Of a stretch of DNA of 32,938 nt, positions 1 through 7,196 are shown in pieces. A model generated the notes under the pieces. It ran no database searches, had not been told where the DNA came from, and saw only the letters and a program-made list of their open reading frames with translations. The position numbers and the translations under genes were made by a program. Positions within the stretch are counted from its first letter, which is position 1. Each line of letters begins with the position of its first letter. Source of the stretch: JBDTGE01 sp050742975 (GTDB taxonomy: Bacteria > Actinomycetota > Actinomycetes > Mycobacteriales > Jatrophihabitantaceae); the NCBI GenBank assembly GCA_050742975.1, contig JBOGDQ010000006.1:1-32938 (forward strand). The letters run 5' to 3'.

Positions 1-143
1 GCACCGAATCGAGCACCGACGTCAGCGAGCGCCACGAGAAGCTGACCGAGGATGTGGATGCGATCCTCGACGAAATAGACGACGTCCTCGAGACCAACGC
101 CGAAGACTTTGTTCGTGCGTTCGTCCAAAAAGGAGGTGAATGA
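1..143 (+). CDS. pup: Prokaryotic ubiquitin-like protein Pup (5' end cut off)
   Basis: The last 46 residues are visible in the frame ending at the TGA at 141-143. They are acidic and helical, with DVSERHEKLTEDVDAILDEI and the ending FVRAFVQKGGE. Pup is the small disordered tag that PafA joins through its C-terminal glutamate to lysines of target proteins, which the Mpa/ARC ATPase then feeds to the 20S proteasome. The encoded end is Gly-Gly-Glu, so this Pup would not need deamidation by Dop before ligation, unlike the Gly-Gly-Gln form of mycobacteria. The stop overlaps the start of the next gene (ATGA). The last codons also form that gene's Shine-Dalgarno. The N-terminus lies outside the window. 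Confidence 0.97.
   Translation, partial: TESSTDVSERHEKLTEDVDAILDEIDDVLETNAEDFVRAFVQKGGE
130..139 (+). promoter_or_regulatory. Shine-Dalgarno inside the pup 3' end
   Basis: AAGGAGGTGA is complementary to the 16S rRNA 3' end over its full length. It lies within the codons for Pup residues QKGGE and runs straight into the ATG at 140. GGAGG ends only 3 bases before the ATG, which is short, so translational coupling to pup termination is likely. Confidence 0.75.
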
Positions 144-541
144 GGCAGCAGTGTCACAACGCGCGGACAAGGGCATCCGTCGCGAAGAACGGCGGGTCTC
201 GCAATTATCGCCTGCCGCGCCGGTACGGAATTACGGCCGAACACGTCGATCGCATGCTCGCCCAGCAGAACGGCCTGTGCGCGATCTGTCACGAGGCGCC
301 GGCCGAACATGTCGATCATGACCACGACACGCTTCGAGTGCGTGGCCTGCTGTGCTTCAACTGCAATGGCGCGTCGGGCCAGTTCAGGGATCGCACGGAC
401 CTGATGCTGCGCGCAGTCGCCTACCTGCGGCAGGGCGCCTGGGGCGAACTGATCGACCACCCTGGCGCACACGTCGGATTCCATGTGTTCGGTGGGGAAC
501 CAACCATGCCTGACGACTCCGACGAACGACGCACCGCCTGA
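140..541 (+). CDS. Endonuclease VII-type HNH protein of the proteasome locus
   Basis: This 133-residue protein has the phage T4 endonuclease VII-like fold signature. There is a first zinc pair C47-x2-C50 (GLCAIC), a catalytic HVDHDHDT core at about residues 57-64, and a second pair C72-x2-C75 followed by Asn (LLCFNCN). The N-terminal 25 residues are basic and the last 30 look unstructured. The family cleaves branched or unusual DNA. No activity is established for the actinobacterial proteasome-linked members as far as I know. The ATG overlaps the pup stop and uses the Shine-Dalgarno inside pup, so it is co-translated with Pup and precedes prcB by 71 bases. A gene of this kind between pup and prcB is, to my memory, also found in Streptomyces, so it is a conserved neighbour rather than a chance insertion. 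Confidence 0.88.
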   Translation: MRQQCHNARTRASVAKNGGSRNYRLPRRYGITAEHVDRMLAQQNGLCAICHEAPAEHVDHDHDTLRVRGLLCFNCNGASGQFRDRTDLMLRAVAYLRQGAWGELIDHPGAHVGFHVFGGEPTMPDDSDERRTA

Positions 542-612
542 CGTCGAGCCCGGCTCCGGCTTGTGGGTAGGTTGGCAGTGCACGCCAACGGCACACCGAA
601 TCAGGAGCGGAC

Positions 613-1449
613 TTGAGCATCGAACGAGGCGGCGGACTGGGATCCGTCCACGGGATCCTGCGCTTCGCGACCTCGCCCGGCTCGTCCTCCTTCACCGAGT
701 TCCTGTCCGCCGCCTCGCCTGACCTGATGCCCTCGGCCGCCCATCCGGGAACCTCCGTCCCGCACGGAACGACCATCGTGGCGGCGACGTTCGACGGCGG
801 GGTCGTGATGGCCGGCGATCGCCGCGCGACCGCGGGCAACCTGATCGCGCAGCGCGACATCGAGAAGGTCTTCGCGGCCGACGACTACTCGCTGGTGGGT
901 ATCGCCGGTGCTGCCGGGCTCGCCGTCGAGGTCGTCCGGCTGTACCAGGTCGAGCTCGAGCACTACGAGAAGATCGAGGGCACCCAGCTCACGCTGGACG
1001 GCAAGGCCAACCGGCTCGCCACGATGATCCGCGGCAACCTCGGCATGGCGATGCAGGGGCTGGCCGTCGTGCCGATGTTCGCCGGCATCGACCTCGACGC
1101 CGAGAGCGCATCGACGGCCGGGCAGATCTACAGCTTCGACGTCACCGGCGGTCGCTATCCGGAGCGCTACTACTACTCGGTCGGGTCCGGCTCGCTGTTC
1201 GCGAAGGGCGCGTTGAAGAAGCTGTGGCGCGAGGGCATGGATCGCGAGCAGATCATCCGCGTCGTCGTCGAATCGCTGTACGACGCGGCTGACGACGACT
1301 CGGCGACGGGCGGCCCCGACATCACGCGGGGCATCTACCCGGTCGTCATGATCGCCACGCCGGAGGGCACGGCCCGCGTGGGCGACGGCGAGCTGGACAC
1401 CGTCGTCCGCGCCCTGCTTGCCGACCGCGAAGCCCGACCCGGTTCATAG
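613..1449 (+). CDS. prcB: 20S proteasome beta subunit (catalytic)
   Basis: PrcB forms the inner two rings of the 20S core and carries the N-terminal threonine protease. A propeptide of about 52 residues ends in ...SVPHG and is followed by TTIVAATFDGGVVMAGDRRAT. Autocleavage would expose Thr53 as the nucleophile, and the Asp and Lys positions of the family follow (DRR, and IEKVF). The proposed start is TTG at 613, preceded by AGGAGCGG at 603-610. The next in-frame ATG (residue 39) would remove most of the propeptide. At 278 residues it is near the usual length with propeptide. Downstream prcA starts 22 bases after the stop, so the two are one operon. Confidence 0.96.
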   Translation: MSIERGGGLGSVHGILRFATSPGSSSFTEFLSAASPDLMPSAAHPGTSVPHGTTIVAATFDGGVVMAGDRRATAGNLIAQRDIEKVFAADDYSLVGIAGAAGLAVEVVRLYQVELEHYEKIEGTQLTLDGKANRLATMIRGNLGMAMQGLAVVPMFAGIDLDAESASTAGQIYSFDVTGGRYPERYYYSVGSGSLFAKGALKKLWREGMDREQIIRVVVESLYDAADDDSATGGPDITRGIYPVVMIATPEGTARVGDGELDTVVRALLADREARPGS

Positions 1450-1471
1450 CGCGCAGACAGGAGCAGCCGAC

Positions 1472-2260
1472 ATGTCCATGCCGTTCTACGCGTCCGCCGA
1501 GCAGATCATGCGGGACCGTTCGGAGTACGCGCGCAAGGGAATCGCGCGCGGCCGCAGCGTGATCGTCCTGAACTACGTCGACGGCGTGCTGTTCGTGGCC
1601 GAGAACGCCAGCTCGGCCCTGCACAAAGTGAGCGAGATCTACGACCGGATCGGGTTCGCGGCCGTCGGCAAGTACAACGAGTACGAGAACCTGCGCGTCG
1701 CGGGCATCCGGCTCGCCGACCTGCGCGGCTACTCCTACGACCGCCGCGACGTCACGGCGCGCGCCCTCGCGAACGCGTACGCCCAGACGCTCGGCACCAT
1801 CTTCACCGAGCAGCAGAAGCCGTACGAGGTCGAGCTGTGCGTCGCCGAGGTCGGCCAGAGCAGCGAGGAGGATCAGCTCTACCGCCTGTCCTACGACGGC
1901 ACGATCGTCGACGAGCCGGACTTCCTGGTGATGGGTGGCGGGCAGACCGACGCGCTGAGCTCGGAGATGCGCCGGACCTACAGCGCGGGGCAGTCCCTCG
2001 GCGAGGCGCTGGCCACGGCGGTAGCGGCGCTGGGAAGCGTCGGCGGAGCGGACGGTGGCCATCGCTCGCTGCCGGCGAACCAGCTCGAGGTGGCCGTCCT
2101 GGACCGTACCCGCGGCAAGCGCAAGTTCCGTCGCATCGAGGGCCTGGCCCTGACTGCCCTGCTTCCGGCCGATCACGGCGAGCCGGCCGGCGAGCCCGCG
2201 CCCACCGACACCCCGCCGCACGACCGGGACGAGCAGCCCGGTGGCGCGAGCGAGTCCTGA
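1472..2260 (+). CDS. prcA: 20S proteasome alpha subunit
   Basis: PrcA forms the outer rings and gate of the 20S core, which open when the Mpa/ARC ATPase docks. The N-terminus MSMPFYASAEQIMRDRSEYARKGIARGRS matches the gating segment of actinobacterial alpha subunits. The body keeps the proteasome fold (VLNYVDGVLFVAENASS, KYNEYENLR). The protein has 262 residues. I chose the ATG at 1472, which has GGAG at 1460-1463; a longer frame reaches back into prcB but lacks the family N-terminus. The tail after about residue 230 is Pro/Asp/Glu-rich and poorly conserved in the family. Its TGA is also the first half of the -35 element of the next gene's candidate promoter. Confidence 0.96.
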   Translation: MSMPFYASAEQIMRDRSEYARKGIARGRSVIVLNYVDGVLFVAENASSALHKVSEIYDRIGFAAVGKYNEYENLRVAGIRLADLRGYSYDRRDVTARALANAYAQTLGTIFTEQQKPYEVELCVAEVGQSSEEDQLYRLSYDGTIVDEPDFLVMGGGQTDALSSEMRRTYSAGQSLGEALATAVAALGSVGGADGGHRSLPANQLEVAVLDRTRGKRKFRRIEGLALTALLPADHGEPAGEPAPTDTPPHDRDEQPGGASES

Positions 2261-2285
2261 ACCGATTTCGCGTCGACTGCGTATA
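2258..2285 (+). promoter_or_regulatory. Candidate SigL-type ECF promoter
   Basis: TGAACC at 2258-2263, a 16-base spacer and CGTATA at 2280-2285. This resembles the TGAACC / CGT promoters described for mycobacterial SigL. It lies directly before a SigL-like gene, as expected for autoregulation. The first three bases of the -35 are the prcA stop codon. The start site would fall near 2292, so the mRNA would be leaderless from the ATG at 2293. Confidence 0.72.
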
Positions 2286-2292
2286 GGCAGGT

Positions 2293-2886
2293 ATGCACGC
2301 GACCGTCACACTGGCACTCGACCAGCCGAATCGGTCCCGCGCGAGCGGAGGCGGCAGGAGAGGCACGGACGCGGTGGTGGCGACCAGGGAGGCCGAGCTG
2401 CTACGGGCGCTGCACGACGAGCACGCGCACGTGCTGTGGGCCTACGTCGTGCGGCTTACCGGCGGCGATCGCGCGCGTGCCCAGGACGTGGTGCAGGAGA
2501 CCTTGCTGCGGGCGTGGCGCAATCCGGCGGTGCTCGACCAGTCCGACGGATCGGCCCGCGGCTGGCTGTTCACCGTGGCGCGGCGCATCGTCATCGACGA
2601 GTGGCGGACAGCGCGCAGCCGTTCCGAGCTCGTCACCGAGCGGGTTCCGGAGCGGTCGGTACCGGACCTGAGCGAGCAGGCCGTCGATCGCCAGCTGGTC
2701 GCCGCAGCCCTTCGCACGCTCTCACCCGAGCACCGCGACGTGGTGATCGAATGCTACTTCCGCGGCGCGTCGGTCGCCGAGGCCGCGACCACGCTGGGCA
2801 TTCCACCAGGCACCGTGAAGTCCCGGACGCACTACGCGCTACGCGCACTGCGACTGGCACTGGACGAGATGGGAGGTGCGCGATGA
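2293..2886 (+). CDS. sigL: ECF RNA polymerase sigma factor, SigL-like
   Basis: This 197-residue ECF sigma factor has region 2 at about residues 38-100 (HVLWAYVVRLTGGDRARAQDVVQETLLRAW..., then GWLFTVARRIVIDEWR, the -10 recognition part). Region 4 is at about 140-190 (LSPEHRDVVIECYFRGASVAEAATTLGIPPGTVKSRTHYALRAL, helix-turn-helix for the -35). The gene overlaps the following zinc anti-sigma gene by ATGA. That gene closely resembles M. tuberculosis RslA, hence the SigL assignment. In mycobacteria SigL controls envelope and polyketide-related genes and responds to oxidation of RslA. The start is either the ATG at 2293 (leaderless) or the GTG at 2374, which has GGAGAGG upstream. The first 27 residues look unlike the family. 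Confidence 0.88.
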   Translation: MHATVTLALDQPNRSRASGGGRRGTDAVVATREAELLRALHDEHAHVLWAYVVRLTGGDRARAQDVVQETLLRAWRNPAVLDQSDGSARGWLFTVARRIVIDEWRTARSRSELVTERVPERSVPDLSEQAVDRQLVAAALRTLSPEHRDVVIECYFRGASVAEAATTLGIPPGTVKSRTHYALRALRLALDEMGGAR

Positions 2887-3524
2887 CAACCGAGGACCGC
2901 TTCGTCCACGACGACGCCGCGTACGTCCTGGGCGCGCTGTCGGCCGAGGAGCGCGCCGCGTTCGAGGCGCATCTGCAGACCTGCCAGGAGTGCACCGCCC
3001 GGGTGCGCGAACTCGCCGACCTGCCGGAACTGCTGGGCAGCATCCCTTTCGCCGAGGTCACCGAGGCCGTGCCTGACACCCTGCTGCCAGGGCTGCTGAG
3101 GCGGGCTCGGCGCGAGCAAGGGCGCCGTCGGTGGCTGACCGGGGCGCTCGCCGGTCTGGCTGCGGCCGCTCTGGTGGCGCTCGCCGTCGCCGTGTGGCCG
3201 GCGGGTTCGGCTCCCGGACCGCATCCCCAGGCGATGGTGGCGGTCGCGGCCAGCCCGGTGCACGCGACGGCCGTTGTTGCCGATCGTTCGTGGGGCACGC
3301 AGATCTCGCTGGATTGCCGGTACGACGGCTACGCGCAGACCGATGCGGCCTACGGGCTGACGGTCGTCGCCAAGGACGGCTCGGCCGAACCGCTCGGCAC
3401 TTGGACGCTGGTCGCCGGCAGGGACATCAAGTTCGCCAGCGGCACGGCACTGCACCGCGACCAGATCAAGAGCATCGACATCACGGCGCCGGACGGTTCG
3501 CCGATCCTGCAACTGACCCCCTGA
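2883..3524 (+). CDS. rslA: Membrane zinc anti-sigma factor, RslA-like
   Basis: A 213-residue single-pass membrane anti-sigma factor. The N-terminal cytoplasmic zinc anti-sigma domain has DAAYVLGALSAEERAAFEAHL and the zinc site H30-x3-C34-x2-C37. One membrane helix spans about residues 84-105. The external part keeps the RslA-type features WGTQISLDCRY and a final immunoglobulin-like stretch (DQIKSIDITAPDGSPILQL). It would hold the SigL-like factor inactive until the zinc cysteines are oxidised, then release it. The ATG overlaps the sigma stop (ATGA), with GGGAGG upstream, so the two proteins are made in step. pafA follows after 18 bases with its own promoter-like box. Confidence 0.9.
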   Translation: MTTEDRFVHDDAAYVLGALSAEERAAFEAHLQTCQECTARVRELADLPELLGSIPFAEVTEAVPDTLLPGLLRRARREQGRRRWLTGALAGLAAAALVALAVAVWPAGSAPGPHPQAMVAVAASPVHATAVVADRSWGTQISLDCRYDGYAQTDAAYGLTVVAKDGSAEPLGTWTLVAGRDIKFASGTALHRDQIKSIDITAPDGSPILQLTP

Positions 3525-3530
3525 CCCGAC

Positions 3531-3536
3531 TAGGCT
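3531..3536 (+). promoter_or_regulatory. -10-like box, leaderless pafA
   Basis: TAGGCT lies exactly 6 bases before the GTG of pafA. No Shine-Dalgarno is present in the 18-base gap. It would start pafA transcription at the GTG, independently of the sigma operon. Confidence 0.6.
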
Positions 3537-3542
3537 CGGGGC

Positions 3543-4937
3543 GTGCACAAGCGCATCTTCGGCATCGAGAACGAGTACGGAGTCACGTGCACCTTTCACG
3601 GTCAACGGCGGCTCTCACCCGACGAGGTCGCGCGGTACCTGTTCCGGCGGGTTGTGTCGTGGGGGCGCTCGTCCAACGTGTTCCTCAAGAACGGCGCGCG
3701 GCTGTACCTGGACGTCGGCAGCCACCCGGAGTACGCGACACCCGAATGCGATTCGATCACCGATCTGGTCGCGCACGACAAGGCCGGTGAGCGCATTCTC
3801 GAGGGCCTGGTCGTCGACGCCGAGAAGCGCCTGCACGACGAGGGCATCGCCGGCGACATCTACCTGTTCAAGAACAACACCGATTCGGCCGGCAACTCCT
3901 ACGGCTGCCACGAGAACTTCCTCGTCGGCCGGCACGGCGAGTTCAGCCGGCTCGCCGACGTGCTCATCCCGTTCCTGGTCACCCGCCAGCTCATCTGCGG
4001 CGCGGGCAAGGTCCTGCAGACACCGCGTGGCGCCGTCTACTGCGTGAGCCAGCGCGCCGAGCACATCTGGGAGGGCGTCTCGTCGGCAACCACTCGCAGC
4101 CGTCCGATCATCAACACGCGGGACGAACCGCACGCCGACGCCGAGCGGTACCGTCGCCTGCACGTGATCGTCGGCGACTCGAACATGAACGAGTGCACCA
4201 CGATGCTCAAGGTCGGCTCGGCCGATCTGGTGCTGCGGATGATCGAGCACGGCGTGACGTTCCGCGACCTGACCCTGGAGAACCCGATCCGTGCGATCCG
4301 CGAGATCAGCCACGACATGACCGGCACCCGCCCCGTCCGGCTGGCCGCCGGCCGCAGCGCGACCGCGTTGGAGATCCAGCGCGAGTACTACTCGCGGGCC
4401 GTCGACTTCGTCGCCCGCAACGGTGACGAGCCGGTGCCGGCCACGACCTCGTCCGCGGGTGGCGCGTCGTCCGCTAAGCGGGTCCTGGAGTTGTGGGGCC
4501 GCACGCTGGACGCCGTCGAGCAGAAGGACATCTCGAAGATCGACCGGGAGATCGACTGGGCGACCAAGTTCCAGCTGATCGAGCGCTATCGAGCCAAGCA
4601 CGACCTGCCGCTGTCCTCGCCGCGGGTCGCGCAGCTCGATCTCGCCTATCACGACATCTCCCGGACCCGTGGCCTGTACTACCTGCTGCAGCGGCGCGGG
4701 GCCGTCGACCGGGTTGCCGCGGACGTGTCCGTGTTCGAGGCCAAGAGCATCCCGCCGCAGACCACGCGCGCCAAGCTGCGCGGGGACTTCATCAAGCGGG
4801 CCCAGGAGAAGCGCCGCGACTTCACCGTCGACTGGGTACATCTCAAGCTCAACGACCAGGCGCAGCGCACCGTCCTGTGCAAGGACCCGTACCGCAGCGT
4901 CGACGAGCGGGTCGAGAAACTCATCGCCTCGATGTAG
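3543..4937 (+). CDS. pafA: Pup-protein ligase PafA
   Basis: PafA uses ATP to form an isopeptide bond between the C-terminal glutamate of Pup and a lysine of the target (glutamine-synthetase-like carboxylate-amine ligase). The sequence is nearly collinear with mycobacterial PafA: GIENEYGVTCTFHG with metal ligand E9, LYLDVGSHPEYATPECDS with the general base D57, NNTDSAGNSYGCHENF, WEGVSSATTRSRPIINTRDEPHAD, and the end DWVHLKLNDQAQRTVLCKDPYR. At 464 residues it is about 12 longer than the mycobacterial protein because of an Ala/Ser/Thr/Gly-rich insertion near residues 297-315. The start is GTG at 3543. The frame is intact, so ligation should work in this organism. Confidence 0.97.
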   Translation: MHKRIFGIENEYGVTCTFHGQRRLSPDEVARYLFRRVVSWGRSSNVFLKNGARLYLDVGSHPEYATPECDSITDLVAHDKAGERILEGLVVDAEKRLHDEGIAGDIYLFKNNTDSAGNSYGCHENFLVGRHGEFSRLADVLIPFLVTRQLICGAGKVLQTPRGAVYCVSQRAEHIWEGVSSATTRSRPIINTRDEPHADAERYRRLHVIVGDSNMNECTTMLKVGSADLVLRMIEHGVTFRDLTLENPIRAIREISHDMTGTRPVRLAAGRSATALEIQREYYSRAVDFVARNGDEPVPATTSSAGGASSAKRVLELWGRTLDAVEQKDISKIDREIDWATKFQLIERYRAKHDLPLSSPRVAQLDLAYHDISRTRGLYYLLQRRGAVDRVAADVSVFEAKSIPPQTTRAKLRGDFIKRAQEKRRDFTVDWVHLKLNDQAQRTVLCKDPYRSVDERVEKLIASM

Positions 4938-4988
4938 GCCGGCCCGGCCGAGGCGTACCTTTCGTGCCATCTCGCTCGCCCGATCGGG

Positions 4989-4994
4989 GACAAT
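4989..4994 (+). promoter_or_regulatory. -10-like box, leaderless pafB
   Basis: GACAAT lies 6 bases before the ATG at 5001. No Shine-Dalgarno is seen, so pafBC may have its own leaderless transcript. Confidence 0.5.
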
Positions 4995-5000
4995 GACCTC

Positions 5001-6032
5001 ATGACGAGTACGCGTGCCGTCACGCAGCGCAGGCGCACTGGCATTAGTTTCGAGGACATGGCAGCCCGGCGCGCGGAGCGATTGGTCAATCTCGTCATCT
5101 GCCTGCTGTCCACGCGCCAGTTCCTGACCGCCGAACGGATCCGCGACGCGGTCCCGGGCTACGAGGCCGCGGACGGCAGCCGGACCACCGACGAGGCGTT
5201 CAAGCGCATGTTCGAGCGGGACAAGGCCGAGCTGCGTGACCTCGGGATCCCGCTGGAGACCGGGCACAACAGCCACTTCGACCCCGAGGACGGCTACCGG
5301 ATCGAACGGCGCGACTACGAGCTGCCGCCGATCGGCTTCGACGCGGCCGAGGCAGCCGCCGTGGGACTGGCCGCTCGGCTGTGGCAGTCGGCGACCCTGG
5401 GCGAGGCGGCGCGGTCGGCGTTGCTCAAGCTGCGTGCAGCCGGGACGGACATCCAGACCAGCGGCACCCCGGGCGCCGTGCCGCACGTCGACGCCAGCGA
5501 TCCCAGCCTTCCGGTCCTGCTCGACTCGGCCCGCCAGGCCCGGGCCGTGCGCTTCGACTACCACAAGCCCGGAGCCGAAACCGCACAGCAACGCACGATC
5601 GAACCGTGGGGCGTGCTGTCCTGGCGCAGGCGCTGGTACGTCGTCGGATTCGACCGGGACCGCGGCGAGGCCCGCAGCTTCCGACTGTCGCGCATCACCG
5701 GTCGGGTCGACGTGATCGGCCGGACAGGTGAGTACGAGCGCCCGCAGGGCGTGGACCTGCTGGCGCTCGTCAACGGCGGTATCCCCGACGACTCGCGCGT
5801 CGCACATGTCCGCGTCGGCGGAAGCGGTGCGGGGCAGCTGCGCCGGATCGCGGACGCGGAGCTCGACTCGGTCCTGAGGATCACGTTCACCGACGTCGGC
5901 TGGCTGGCCCGGATGGTCACGAGCGCGGGTACCGGCGCTCAGGTGCTGGACCCGCCGGAGCTTGTCGACGCCGTGGTCTCCCGGCTGTCCGCGGCGGCCG
6001 GGGTGTCAGTGGCGGCCGGAGCTCCGGCGTGA
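5001..6032 (+). CDS. pafB: WYL-domain transcription activator PafB
   Basis: PafB and PafC form the heterodimeric WYL activator of the RecA-independent DNA-damage response in mycobacteria. The locus link with the Pup ligase is conserved, but pupylation itself does not need them. The 343 residues contain an N-terminal winged helix (RAERLVNLVICLLSTRQFLTAERIRDAVPGY), a linker and a WYL domain (about residues 170-245; IEPWGVLSWRRRWYVVGFDRDRGEARSFRLSRI), then a WCX-type C-terminal extension. The start may be the ATG at 5001 (leaderless) or the ATG at 5058, since family members usually begin close to the winged helix. The stop overlaps the start of pafC. Confidence 0.93.
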   Translation: MTSTRAVTQRRRTGISFEDMAARRAERLVNLVICLLSTRQFLTAERIRDAVPGYEAADGSRTTDEAFKRMFERDKAELRDLGIPLETGHNSHFDPEDGYRIERRDYELPPIGFDAAEAAAVGLAARLWQSATLGEAARSALLKLRAAGTDIQTSGTPGAVPHVDASDPSLPVLLDSARQARAVRFDYHKPGAETAQQRTIEPWGVLSWRRRWYVVGFDRDRGEARSFRLSRITGRVDVIGRTGEYERPQGVDLLALVNGGIPDDSRVAHVRVGGSGAGQLRRIADAELDSVLRITFTDVGWLARMVTSAGTGAQVLDPPELVDAVVSRLSAAAGVSVAAGAPA

Positions 6033-6976
6033 GTGCCGTCGAGCAGCGGCTGCCGCGCCTGCTGGCGATGGTGCCGTACTTCCTGGCCCGTCCCGGCATC
6101 GCGACGGCCGACGCGGCTGCGGACTTCGGGATCACCGAGAGGCAGCTGATCAAGGATCTGGAGCTGCTCTGGGTGTGCGGGCTGCCGGGGCAGGGTCCGG
6201 GTGATCTGATCGACCTGTCCTACGAGGGCGACAGTGTGTCGATCATCTTCGACGCCGGCATGTCCCGCCCGCTGCGGCTGACCGCCGAGGAGGCGCTCGC
6301 CCTGGTCGTCGCGCTGCGCACCCTCGCCGAGACGCCGGGCCTGACCGACACCGACGCCGTCCAGCGCGCCCTGGCCAAGGTCGAGACAGCCGCGGGTGGC
6401 GCGGTCGACGATGCGACGGTCGCAATCGAGCTCGACCATACGCAGCGCCTGGTGCCGATCCTGCAGAAGTCACTGGACGAGCGGCGCGCGCTCGGGCTGC
6501 GCTACTACACGGCTGCGCGCGACGAGACCACCGAACGTGTCGTCGACCCGCTGCGCCTGTTCGAGGCCGACGGCTACCAGTACCTGGAGGCGTGGTGCCG
6601 ACGGGCCGAGGGGGTGCGGGTGTTCCGCGCCGACCGGATCGAGGACGTGCAACTCCTGGACGAGCCGGCAAACCCGCCCGCCGACGTCGAGCTGCGCGAT
6701 CTCAGCGACGGGGTGTACCAGCCGGCGTCCGAGCACCTGCTCGTCGTCCTGCGGCTGGCTCCGGGGTACGCCTGGGTGGCGGACTACTACTCGGTCGAGG
6801 ACGCGGCGGAGGTCGATGCCGGACTGCAGATCAGCCTGCGGGTGTCCGAGCCCGCCTGGGTGCGTGCCCTGGTGCTCGGATCGGGAGGCCAGGTCGAGGT
6901 GCTCTCCCCGGGCTGGCTGGCGGAGGCGATCCGCACGGACGCCGCGAACGCGCTGGCCGCGTATTCGGCGACGTAG
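6029..6976 (+). CDS. pafC: WYL-domain transcription activator PafC
   Basis: Partner of PafB. The 315-residue protein has a winged helix (LPRLLAMVPYFLARPGIATADAAADFGITERQLIKDLELLWVCGLPG), a central helical part, a WYL domain (LGLRYYTAARDETTERVVDPLRLFEADGYQYLEAWCRRAEGVRVFRADRI, about residues 150-205) and a C-terminal WCX domain. The start is GTG at 6029, which overlaps the pafB TGA, with CCGGAG upstream. This tight coupling fits an obligate heterodimer. The TAG stop (6974-6976) is part of the -10-like box of the next gene. Confidence 0.94.
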   Translation: MSAVEQRLPRLLAMVPYFLARPGIATADAAADFGITERQLIKDLELLWVCGLPGQGPGDLIDLSYEGDSVSIIFDAGMSRPLRLTAEEALALVVALRTLAETPGLTDTDAVQRALAKVETAAGGAVDDATVAIELDHTQRLVPILQKSLDERRALGLRYYTAARDETTERVVDPLRLFEADGYQYLEAWCRRAEGVRVFRADRIEDVQLLDEPANPPADVELRDLSDGVYQPASEHLLVVLRLAPGYAWVADYYSVEDAAEVDAGLQISLRVSEPAWVRALVLGSGGQVEVLSPGWLAEAIRTDAANALAAYSAT

Positions 6977-6979
6977 GCT
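6974..6979 (+). promoter_or_regulatory. -10-like box overlapping the pafC stop
   Basis: TAGGCT, the same hexamer as before pafA, lies 6 bases before the GTG at 6986. Its first three bases are the pafC stop codon. Confidence 0.55.
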
Positions 6980-6985
6980 GTCCCC

Positions 6986-7195
6986 GTGCTCGAGATCGCT
7001 GTCATCGCGTGGATCGCTGCGCTGGTGCTGGCCGTCGTCGTCCTCGCCTTCTGCGCCTACGAGATCGTCTGGAAGGCCCGCCGTCTGAAGGCCGACCTGA
7101 CCCGGCTGCAGGTGGTGACGGATCGGCTGCACGGACTGCAGGCCGACCTCGCCGCCGTGCAGAGGCGGCTGCCCGGTACCGACGCCGGTCGATGA
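6986..7195 (+). CDS. Small single-pass membrane protein in the tatA slot
   Basis: This 69-residue protein has one membrane helix (about residues 4-26, AVIAWIAALVLAVVVLAFCA) followed by a basic, leucine-heptad coiled coil (KARRLKADLTRLQVVTDRLHGLQADLAAVQRRL). It lies between pafC and tatC, where mycobacteria and Streptomyces have tatA. It lacks the TatA hallmarks: there is no Phe-Gly hinge and no amphipathic helix with the conserved Phe and Lys-Leu-Pro. I therefore do not call it TatA. It could be an unrelated small membrane gene or a very diverged Tat component. The GTG start is supported by the -10-like box 6 bases upstream; there is no Shine-Dalgarno. Confidence 0.7.
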   Translation: MLEIAVIAWIAALVLAVVVLAFCAYEIVWKARRLKADLTRLQVVTDRLHGLQADLAAVQRRLPGTDAGR

Positions 7196-7196
7196 C

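Noticed and set aside
571..589. Hairpin GTTGGC / GCCAAC before prcB
   Set aside because: Only 6 bp with a 7-base loop, expected by chance at this GC content. It lies between genes that are probably co-transcribed.
2241..2882. Upstream extension of the anti-sigma frame
   Set aside because: Arg/Ala/Gly-rich shadow of the sigma gene. The anti-sigma begins at the ATGA overlap at 2883.
3615..5807. 730-codon open frame on the minus strand
   Set aside because: It lies antisense to pafA and pafB, whose products are unmistakable. Long antisense frames are common at this GC content, and the translation resembles no protein family.
6986..7195. Calling this small gene tatA from synteny
   Set aside because: The position fits, but the Phe-Gly hinge and amphipathic helix are absent, so synteny alone is not enough.
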